Positions 55,282 to 64,000 of a stretch of DNA of 64,000 bases are shown here, piece after piece. Origin of the DNA: Dipetalonema caudispina (taxonomy: Eukaryota > Nematoda > Chromadorea > Rhabditida > Onchocercidae); contig JABVXV010000001.1 in the NCBI GenBank assembly GCA_013365325.1, positions 248,001-312,000 of the forward strand, in the 5' to 3' direction. How positions within the stretch are numbered: the first letter of the stretch is position 1; each line of letters starts with the position of its first letter. A program made the translations under genes and the position numbers. Below the pieces are notes generated by a model that saw only the letters and a program-made list of their open reading frames with translations, was not told the origin of the DNA and ran no database searches.

Positions 55282-55309
55282 GAACTGAAATGAAATTTCA
55301 TTTCAGTTC
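55282..55309. promoter_or_regulatory. Perfect 28-bp palindrome upstream of the helix-turn-helix gene
   Basis: GAACTGAAATGAAA followed directly by its exact reverse complement TTTCATTTCAGTTC, with no spacer. It ends 102 bp upstream of the proposed start codon. The right half contains the only good acceptor (TTTCATTTCAG, AG at 55305-55306), so the same bases could serve as a spliced-leader acceptor and as a symmetric protein-binding site. Confidence 0.7.
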
Positions 55310-55313
55310 GTCC

Positions 55314-55520
55314 ATGCTGCTCCAACGACAACTCCAAGTGTTCCTGTCACACTTTCGCCTTCTTAGAACGTCACCAAGTATTACCACTAGTGTTTCCACT
55401 ATTCCATCCTATGGACCTTACCAAATATTCTGCCATCAACGTACAGCAGCAACAAAATCGCCACCATCAACAACAACCAGGCCTAGACCCAGAAATGCCA
55501 AACTTAACTTCTACAGATAA
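55314..55520 (+). other. Upstream ORF overlapping the main start codon
   Basis: If the mRNA begins at the acceptor at 55306, the first ATG is at 55314 and opens a 68-codon ORF in a different frame. It runs past the main ATG at 55411. The peptide has no recognisable domain. It could repress translation of the main ORF, or it could mean that the true 5' structure differs. Confidence 0.35.
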
Positions 55521-57267
55521 AGACCAAGCTTCACATATCATAAGCATTAGTCACTCTTCTATGCTTCCTTCTCCTTCAGCTGTTGTTCCTTTGCCATCAA
55601 CATCTTCTACAGGAACTACGAAAGACTTAGTCCCGGAAGGTTCTCAATTATCTGCTGAAAACAATTCCGCTTCTAGCCTAGTACAGTTATTGACTTCCCC
55701 GAAAACTACGGTTTTACATCGACCGACCCCAATACATCCCATTGCTTCCCGTCTATTTACTTTGGCGACAAAGACTCCTGCACTGGAAACGAGCCTAGAA
55801 GTACCCTTGGATCTCAGTCAGGCGACAGCTGCTCGACAACAATCGCTTGTTAAGACACAGCAACAACAATTAAAATTTCTGCCAACTTGTGCAAATCCGA
55901 GTTTAAACTCTAATTGGATTGCAATTAAATTTGGTGCTGCCGTGGGACCAAATCGAATGTCCTATCCACGGGAATTCAAACTTATGGTTATTAATTATTA
56001 TTATACTAATGGACAGAACAAATATCGTACTTGCAAAGAGTTTCAAATAACAAAATCAATGCTTAATGGATGGCTGCAAAAAATTGATAAAATTCGACAA
56101 TCCAGGCCTGGCTCGTTAAAATCCGGTCGTAGCGGGCGAAAACCACAATTTCCTGATATTGAAAAACAACTATTTCATCTTTACCACGCACATCTGGGAA
56201 CTGGAAAGAAGGTTGGAAATCGATGGATTCGGGAAACAGCCCGGAATCTAGCGCAGCAGCAATGTTCAGAGCAGGAACTGGCAGGGATGTGTCAATTTAG
56301 TGAGCGGTGGTTAAGTAATTTCAAGAAACGGTACAGAATTAACTTGAACCGTGACTGGTCTTCTGGTAACAGTAGTTCTGGAAGTATGGGTTCCACGGAA
56401 TCCGTCGGATCTGGTAGTAGTGCTGTGGATTCTATACAGCAATCCCCTACCAAATCCGATGAAGCAGCAGAAAATGAGAGCATGGATTCGGATGCTGATA
56501 GTGTTCTCAGCGATAGCTTGGAAACTCTCATCGATGTGGAAGACCAAATGAGTCCAGATAATCCCTTGACCATACTTACATCTGGAACATTTCCAACTGC
56601 CCAAGAACATGTCCAAGAAATTTTGAACAAACCAGGTCAGTTACCAATTCAAGCATTCTATGAAAGGTTTCCATGGTTATGTCGAAAAAATCAAACGGGT
56701 GCGGAACCAGGCCGCCGAGGTCGTAAAGTTCAGTTTCCAGGTGTAGAAAAAGTTTTATTCGAGAAACTGCAAGAACAGCAATCCAAGGGGGAGCGAATTT
56801 CCAACCGTTGGCTTCAGCAGCAAGCCCGTGAATTGGCATTACAAATTTGTCCTGAGGTATTACAAGAAGCTACAAAATCCGCTCGCTGCTTATTTTCTGA
56901 ACATTGGTTGCATAATTTCAAAAAACGCTATGGGGTAACACTCAAACAAACGAGTCGAAATGCTGTCAGTTCTACAAAAGCCTCAGAAATTTCATCACCC
57001 ACAACCGCAACTCAATGCGACTCTTCATTGACAGGTGACAAAAATTCCACCTCATCAATCAACGATACTGCAACAAAACCTGTAACAGATCTGACCACAA
57101 TGTTGCAGCTTCAAAATTGGTTCCTCGCGAAATATTACTCTCAGGAACAAGGAACAAACGTACAATCGTCAACACCGTTACCGCAGTCGGCGTATCGCAA
57201 CACCACGGTACCCTTATCATCTGCATCTGTGTGGTATCCCACACCGTTAACGCAATGTTTGCTTTGA
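55411..57267 (+). CDS. Intronless DNA-binding protein with Brinker-like and two CENP-B/Tc5-like HTH domains
   Basis: Predicted 618-aa nuclear DNA-binding regulator in a single open exon. An alternative upstream GTG at 55390 is ignored in favour of ATG at 55411. The N-terminus is Gln/Ser/Pro-rich (INVQQQQNRHHQQQ). PLDLS at ~132-136 is a canonical CtBP corepressor-binding motif. Residues ~182-232 (YPREFKLMVINYYYTNG...TKSMLNGWLQKID) resemble the Brinker-type or pogo-type HTH. Two similar modules follow: GRKPQFPDIEKQLFHLY...FSERWLSNFKKRYRI (~245-310) and RRGRKVQFPGVEKVLFEKL...FSEHWLHNFKKRYGV (~430-512), each like the CENP-B/Tc5 HTH domain. An acidic Ser-rich linker separates them. No DDE transposase catalytic domain is present, so this looks like a domesticated transposase-derived regulator. 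CtBP-dependent repression is inferred from the motif only. I do not recognise a named orthologue. Confidence 0.85.
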   Translation: MDLTKYSAINVQQQQNRHHQQQPGLDPEMPNLTSTDKDQASHIISISHSSMLPSPSAVVPLPSTSSTGTTKDLVPEGSQLSAENNSASSLVQLLTSPKTTVLHRPTPIHPIASRLFTLATKTPALETSLEVPLDLSQATAARQQSLVKTQQQQLKFLPTCANPSLNSNWIAIKFGAAVGPNRMSYPREFKLMVINYYYTNGQNKYRTCKEFQITKSMLNGWLQKIDKIRQSRPGSLKSGRSGRKPQFPDIEKQLFHLYHAHLGTGKKVGNRWIRETARNLAQQQCSEQELAGMCQFSERWLSNFKKRYRINLNRDWSSGNSSSGSMGSTESVGSGSSAVDSIQQSPTKSDEAAENESMDSDADSVLSDSLETLIDVEDQMSPDNPLTILTSGTFPTAQEHVQEILNKPGQLPIQAFYERFPWLCRKNQTGAEPGRRGRKVQFPGVEKVLFEKLQEQQSKGERISNRWLQQQARELALQICPEVLQEATKSARCLFSEHWLHNFKKRYGVTLKQTSRNAVSSTKASEISSPTTATQCDSSLTGDKNSTSSINDTATKPVTDLTTMLQLQNWFLAKYYSQEQGTNVQSSTPLPQSAYRNTTVPLSSASVWYPTPLTQCLL

Positions 57268-60200
57268 ATTCCAAATCATAATTTTATGTCAGAATTTGAA
57301 ATTTTGTTTTCGCAAAAGAAAATCAGCCTTTTTCTATCCCTTTTGTGATTTTCACTTAATATTTTCAATGTTATTATGAGAGTTTCAAGTTCAGGGAGTG
57401 CAAACTGTATGAAAACTTTTACCATTTTTCATGTTCATTTTTGACGATCGTTTACATCTATTCACTTCCGAGTTTTAAAGTTGCCAACTGCTTTCAATTT
57501 CAGTTTATTCAGTGTTGTTTACTGATATTTTTAAAAAGTTTTAATCATTTCCCAGACGAATAGTCAGGAAATTTTTAAAATAGAAATGAATTGGCATTTG
57601 ACAGAAAACTTCATTGATAATTATCCAAACGAAAAATTAGTGCTGGGATTATTTTGATCTTTCTTTCTAATTTTTACTTAATTGTTTATTTATGCTTGAC
57701 ACTATTTCATATATGTGAAGAATTTGTTTGATTGCTGTTTTTCAGATTTCTTTCTGTTATCGTTGCACAGTGATTAAACCAGGTCTTTTCCAAACTGAAA
57801 ATTCCAACCTGTGATCTTTAGCGTGCATTGAAACCGTACGGTACATTCCATTTGTATATTGTATCAGTGATATTGTTGTACTTTTCTCTCTTATCCAGGT
57901 CATATGCAGGTATAATTTGTTCTTGGTCTTCTTAATTTAACATTTGATTCCTTTCGATTTTTAATTCATGGCTACTTTAAATTTGATTTCGTGAGAGAAG
58001 TAAAATCATGATTGTAAGGATTGAGGCACTGTTGATCTCTTGTAAATTCAGTATTCGAACTTTTTAGAGAATCGAAAAGTCTGACCTATTTGTTTTTTTC
58101 TGTTCACAAATTAGGTACAGTTTTTAAACATAAATTTCCCCTTACAAGTGTTTCCACCCTTCGGAATCCTTATTCAGTATATGTCACCCTTTTTATTCTC
58201 TTTTACTATTGCATTGTCTTTTTTTTTAAAAAGATTTCCTGTCATTTTATTTATCAACTATGGAAGTCACTTCCAAAAAAATTTTTTTATTTTTCCAAGA
58301 TTTAGTAGGAAGGGATTGTAATGAGGTCAAAAGAAGGCGAGAAATGACCGTGAACTCATTTGATATTTTACAAATTAGCAGTCATAAGAGTAGGGTAATC
58401 AAAAATTGGAAAATATTCAAAATACAGAAAAAAGAGAACTTTATCAGTAGCGATCAATCGTCAGATTTTATGCCGACCCTGAACATTCTAATTGTGGAAC
58501 ATTGCATCATCATGATTGAAAATTGCAAGAGAAGTCACAGCTAAATTATACAAACATATAATTATTAATTAACATTTAGATATTCTCGGCCGTATGAATT
58601 TCCATAAATATCAGTCTAAGTAAAAATTTTCCCGCACACTTTCTCTTTGCAATATTCCACAATTAGATATCTTATAATAGAAACATCTTCTTATGCCAAT
58701 AATGTGAATAAATCTTCTTCTTTGTGAATCGTTTATTACTGTATAGTATAATTCTATGAATACGAATAACATGTTGAGTTGAACAGACTTCTGTATGACG
58801 GATATTCTCAAAAGCTTTCTCTTTCACTGCGAATTATACTACGGAATCATATTCCTAAATTCACTGATCAGCGAGAATATTACAATGAAATTGAAGTTGA
58901 AATCCAAAAGTGGAGCAAATAATATATTGAAGTTTATCTTGAATGGCAAATCAAAAGTGGAATAAATGATGATCGCGTGAAATATTTAGCAAAATTCTGG
59001 ACAATGCAAAATTTGATCTAAAATCTAAAATTATTTTAGCTAGTTTTTTCCAGGATCAATTTTCATGTAAATTTATATCCGTCTTCACGTACGACTTTTT
59101 ATGATATTATAATTCATGTTATATCTATGAGAATAAAGTTGCTTTAGAATGATTCAGAAAAGTCGATGTTACAAACTTTCAAGTAATGTTTGTCACATCG
59201 GTAACAATCACAACCTTTACGATAATATCAATCTTTTTTTTTTCTTAAAAAAAAAAAGAAAGAATTACCGATAAACTTAGAGGAAGGAATTACGGAAAGA
59301 AAGCAAAAAATTTTGTAATTTATACAATGGACATCATATAATGTGAAATTACTTCAATTCGCATCCATTAACAGTCAGCTGGTTGAAAACTTTGATCATT
59401 CTTTGCTCCAATTATCACTCTTTCATTTTCACTTCCACTTTTTCGTTTTCTCCACTATGCAATCCGTATCCGTTCCCTTCTAAAAAGTGAAGTTGATGAA
59501 AGAGTTGCGGCTGTAAGGAAGGGGCAGACAATCAGAAAGGATCATTGAACCGAATCGGAAACACAAAATGGAACATCACATCACTGTCACTTCAATCAGA
59601 TAATTATAAATATTAAGTACTATAATTAAGTAAAATGATGTCATGGAAGCGCTGTACTACAAATAAAGCATCGCAATAATATCATATCTAATGCATAAAA
59701 TGACATAAGTATTTCAAGGTACATCGAATTTTACTTTTTTCTTTAAAAAGGGTATAGTTTGGGATTAATGATGAAAATGCTTGAAATTGAAATCTAAATC
59801 ATGTAATCCTTTATTGTATTTGAATTAAATGATTTCAGTAGTGAGAGCTATAACCACTGAGTTGCATGACAAGAATAGTGTATATTTCTGCTTCAACAAG
59901 CAACTTTTCCATCACTGCGCTATTCACTCACCTTGATGTGTCTTATAATTTTTGCAATTTTTTTTTTTTTTTTGAAATTTTCCAAATGTATACAATTGAC
60001 ATAGCCAATGAATACATCATCTGCCATATCCTTTTATAGCCTAAAAGTGTGACCGCATTGATGGTAGTTGCAATATTCAAACGCGTAAACAATATTTTGA
60101 CAATTTCGTACTTATTCGATAATCAAAATCTTCGTCATCTGTTTGCATGCGCATTTGAGTGAAGGATAATAGTTTCAATGAACAACGAGGACTGAACCTA

Positions 60201-62702
60201 AATTTAGGTCAAATTGTTCATCAAACAAATGTTTACGAACCATTACATCTTGGTAGCTTGCCAGATTTGAAAAGAGAAGATGTAAGTGAATTTCAATCTC
60301 TTGACAAGTATTCTAAATTTTGTCGAGAAAAGTGATTGATTTTGATTGCAATTATTAAAGCTACTTCTGAGAGTAACTGTCTATCAATTATATCCATAAC
60401 GAAAAGAAAATGAAAAATGATCAATGCTGGGCAATTCAGCAATCGTACAAATAATGAAACACGAGTACTAATTATTCATTTTAAGGTGAACAACTTTCGG
60501 TTATCCGAAATGATCATCTCAGAAATAGATTTGAGCTTCGAAATCGGAAGTTTTGAAAAGAAGAAGAAGGCTGTTTCATGTCTATTTGTCTATTTGTATT
60601 TCAAGGACAAATGTGACCTTCAACTTGACGGTACCTCTGAAAACATATGAAGCAAAAAATGACACCATCACTTGAAGGCATTTGATTTTTTTGAGATTGA
60701 AATCCGAAAAAGGTCATCAGCAGATTTTTTTTTATTCAAAAATATTTGAAAGCTATATGTTCTAGAAGCATTAATTCTTCAAAACAAAAAGGATTAAAAT
60801 GTAGAAAGTTGCAAAAAGCATTATTGACGATGAATCATCCACCCATTATAATGGCAATGCATTCACTGTTTACAATCATTTTGTACTGCTATAATATTGG
60901 AAATAACTTTCTCCCATTACTGTCTCTGTTGACAACCTACGGTTCAACAGAAGATTAACAATTTAAATTGGAATTTATTTTGAAAAGCATGAGAAGTGAA
61001 ATGTAAGTTAGAAATGCAAAATGATTTTGTTTTGATTTCTGGTTTTATTTCGGTTTCCTTTTACAATAATTTTTTTTTTACTAATTCAAAATGGAAATGT
61101 ATGTTCACCAACTCCTAAATTGCCCTTTTTTCAGATGGAAAATTTACCGATCGGTAATTAACCACAAACATACATCATTTAGTTTTCCACTGCTTTGTTT
61201 ATGATCGATTTGAAACTGTTAGATTTTTGAGCATTTTCCATTAACTGAATTACAGTTTCCATTTCTGTTCTCTCTTGTTAAAAAAGGTCAAAACAGGCGC
61301 GCTCAGATTTTCATTTCATTGCTTTTCCATTTTCATTTTGTTGCCAATTTCCATTTTATCGCCATTTTACGATCGTAGCGTAAAAATAATTTAGTTTCAC
61401 AGTGAGATCTTTGATTGCAGTACTCGATTTAAATTTGATTCCGTCAATTCTAATTTTAGTTGAAAGCTATTGATCAAAAAGTCAAAAGTTAGATTGCTGG
61501 GAAAATAAATCCAGCTTAATTCTAATATTCATGATTGGTAGAAATATGCAATTTATGCTAAACAATAAGTCAATAATTGTTCATATAACAAAATTTTTAT
61601 CGCAATGATTGTCAAATTTTGTGGTGCTGTTGTGCAGCTCAAACATTCAATTTACGAATTTTTGAAGTAATCAATTTTATAGAAAGCCTGGGAAGTATTA
61701 GGTACTTTATAAAAGTTCCTCTTCAGAAGATTTATCTTTTGCACTTGTTGTTAAATAACTATCAATTGATAACCGCTATTTATGGGAAGAAGGAAAAATA
61801 TTTCAAAAATATTCAAACACTTCAAAAATGTAAAATATTTGGGAATACAACCCAGTTGAAATGTTCCTGTAATCATTTAAACTTTCATTTCAAAGTTCGG
61901 TCATATCACTCACCTCTCGTCTTTTAACCTTTCCTCTTTCTTCTCTTTCTTTGTTGATCTCTTCTTGTGTTCTTCTTAGAAAAGAAAGCGAATTGAATTA
62001 AGAATATCCGTTTCATCAAAATGTTCAAATTATATTAAATATTACGTCAAAAAAATTATTGACCTTTGAAAAATATATCCCTTATACCTTTTCAAATGAT
62101 TTTAGTATGTTTCTGTAAAGGATCCCGATTTTCCCGCATTTCCCTACAACAGGAAACAGAAAATCACTGATCATTCCGATAGGACATCAGTCGTTCAATT
62201 ACAGAAAGGACCGTTATCAATGCTGTCACTTTTTCCTTATTCATTACAAGGAATTATTCATTTCCTAATACCATTCAAAGTTTGATTCCAAAATTGATTG
62301 AATCATTCCTTGCTTATTCCTGTAAAATTTTCAAGAGATACTTATTGATTGATTGAGAATACTACTATAATTCTTAATCTTATCATCCGGTTAATATTTC
62401 TGACCAGAGAAATTTATCCATCTTTTGCTACTATCATTAGTAAATGTTCAAATATGATAACACTCCTGTCAGATTTTGTCACTTCTACGTCAAACTACCC
62501 AATTCAGGATGGTTGAAGCTAACATCATGTGATATTTTATAGTAAATAGAGTATTTTTGATAAGCTGAATACTGTGAGTGGAAAATTCGAACTATAACTA
62601 AACCCTTATATTACACAACGACTGCAAATTAACCAAAAATTTGATCAGTGATCGCGTTTTTAGGAACAGTCCTTTGTTTTTTCCTAAGTTTAATTTTAGC
62701 TA
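57268..62702. other. Intergenic region
   Basis: About 5.4 kb between two plus-strand genes. AT-rich with many homopolymer T tracts (for example near 59234, 59959 and 60726). The short ORFs on both strands have no splice context or domain. It probably includes the 3' UTR of the helix-turn-helix gene in its first part. No tRNA or repeat family recognised. Confidence 0.5.
62690..62699 (+). promoter_or_regulatory. Probable trans-splice (SL) acceptor
   Basis: TTAATTTTAG ends three bases before the ATG of the four-TM gene, with no coding exon before it. This fits a spliced-leader acceptor. Confidence 0.55.
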
Positions 62703-63685
62703 ATGTCAAGTACAGCTGAGAAATCAATTTCAACAGTAAATGAAAAACGTTCAACTTCATATGGTTGTAAAAATATCTATTCTCTTGAGGTAAGGTAACA
62801 GATCTTTCCTTTTATGTTATTCCATAATTGTTTTTAAGTTCAATACTGAATTACTGACGCAGGAATAGCACTTTACGCAGAGATACATTACCTTCTTCTC
62901 TAGGCCATGCAATCGGATTTTATAAAATATCTAATGATCTGAAAATTTTCAGATAATTTTAATGATGTCTTCCTTACTCGGAATGACCGGATTTTGTGCT
63001 CTTTGTGCTATATTTTTCACCTATTCCGGTACTGTCATTCTCCACATTTGTCTTGCACTGATCGGTGGAATAGCTGTATCAGTTGGAGTTCTTACACATC
63101 TTCCAAGTGCACTTCTGCTCTACATGATCATACAGGTTAGATGTCAATGGTTAGTTACTTAATTCTCTATAAGGTCAGTAAGATGCACTCCGCCAAAGAT
63201 ATACTCGCGTCTGCAAATCCACGTTATCATACTTCGTTTTTTTCTTTTTTCAGGTAGCTTCTACCATTTACTTGTCGATTATCGCCCTTTTATCCGCAAG
63301 CATATTCTTCAGTCCCAGCAAATGGAAATTTGATAGGGCCAGTTTTCTTGGCCAGACGAATGAAGGTAAAATTTCATTTCCGAGGAAAAACATATCGGAA
63401 CTTCTATATTTGTTAAAATTTATCTTTTTTGCTACATAAATTTAGATTTTCTTTTTATTGAATATTCTGAAAAAATTGGATATTTGAGTGTTTTTTTTTT
63501 ATTGGAATATACTCTTTCTGCTGGATGTTCTGGTAAAATTGAAAACAATTTTTGCAGAAATTCGAGAAAGTGGAGTTATTTTGATGTGCTTCTCATTGTT
63601 ACTCATTCCAATATCGGCCTGTTCATTGGCTACTGCTATACAACTTTTCCATCGTTTGTTATTTCTCAACATAATTTTTAACTAA
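62703..63685 (+). CDS. Small four-transmembrane protein, unknown family
   Basis: Four exons, 62703-62789, 62953-63135, 63254-63365 and 63558-63685, give 169 aa with consistent phase. The N-terminus (MSSTAEKSISTVNEKRSTSY) is polar, with no signal peptide. Four hydrophobic segments follow: one in MTGFCALCAIFFTYSGTV, one in ILHICLALIGGIAVSVGVL, one spanning the exon 2/3 junction (LLLYMIIQVASTIYLSII), and one in GVILMCFSLLLIPISACSLA. A short loop (SPSKWKFDRASFLGQTNEEI) separates TM3 and TM4, and the C-terminus is short. The topology resembles small tetraspan or MARVEL-like membrane proteins, but there is no CCG signature of true tetraspanins and no claudin motif. The function is unknown. Confidence 0.8.
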
Positions 63686-64000
63686 ATCTTTTCGCAAGTT
63701 TACGAAACACTTTGAAACTCGATGCCATAAATTACGACGATTTTGAAAAGTTTCGTGACATTGAAGATGTAATTATAGCGCTCAAATTCTCAATTTCACC
63801 TGTTAGCATAAATCGATCATTTCAAATTGATGTCTAAGTTAATATCTTTTAGGATGTGGTGAAATGAAAACGGACAATATGAAATTTAATGATAAAATTT
63901 AGAAGCACTGTAAAACGAAACTGTGAGCATTTGTGGTACAGAAAATATATATGAATTCCAAGGGAGTTTAAAATTTAAATGTTCATCTTCAGATTTTCTG
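63686..64000. other. Downstream flank of the four-TM gene
   Basis: The last 315 bp hold no supported exon. They probably contain the 3' UTR of the four-TM gene. Confidence 0.5.

Overview
This is AT-rich nuclear DNA from a nematode. The signs are many small introns with GTAAG or GTTTGT donors and TTTCAG acceptors, probable spliced-leader acceptors just upstream of start codons, and an ortholog set (GLD-2, a GON-2-type TRPM channel, RAB-10, an APR-1/APC homologue) in which RAB-10 and the TRPM pore look nematode-like. Base composition and intron style suit a clade III (filarial-type) worm, but the species cannot be named from sequence alone. I saw no bacterial, viral or transposon-insertion block, no rRNA and no convincing tRNA. 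Gene models were built by hand from splice signals and codon phase. For the TRPM, rab-10, apr-1 and four-TM genes, exon lengths and phases close exactly to the stop codon. Individual boundaries may still be off by a base or two.

Layout. 1-11.5 kb, minus: a gld-2-like cytoplasmic poly(A) polymerase, cut by the left edge inside its nucleotidyltransferase domain, with a long low-complexity N-terminal half and a long intron region. 11.5-14.8 kb: intergenic, with a (CA)23 microsatellite. 14.8-20.2 kb, minus: an unrecognised multi-exon gene of about 500 codons. 21.6-33.1 kb, minus: a 33-exon TRPM cation channel (1532 aa). 33.1-37.5 kb: intergenic. 37.5-39.6 kb, minus: rab-10 (203 aa, five exons). 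39.6-45.5 kb: gene desert with a perfect hairpin. 45.5-52.9 kb, minus: an APC/apr-1 homologue (about 1251 aa) with armadillo repeats, one beta-catenin-binding-type 20-aa repeat, three SAMP-like modules and a C-terminal PDZ ligand. 52.9-55.3 kb: divergent intergenic region with a relatively GC-rich part. 55.4-57.3 kb, plus: an intronless regulator with Brinker-like and CENP-B/Tc5-like helix-turn-helix domains, a CtBP-binding motif, and a 28-bp perfect palindrome directly upstream. 57.3-62.7 kb: intergenic. 62.7-63.7 kb, plus: a small four-transmembrane protein.

The genes do not form one pathway. GLD-2 acts in germline mRNA polyadenylation, TRPM in divalent-cation transport, RAB-10 in endosomal recycling and APR-1 in Wnt signalling and polarity. 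The most distinctive material is the APC C-terminal architecture and the domesticated-transposase-like regulator with its upstream palindrome.
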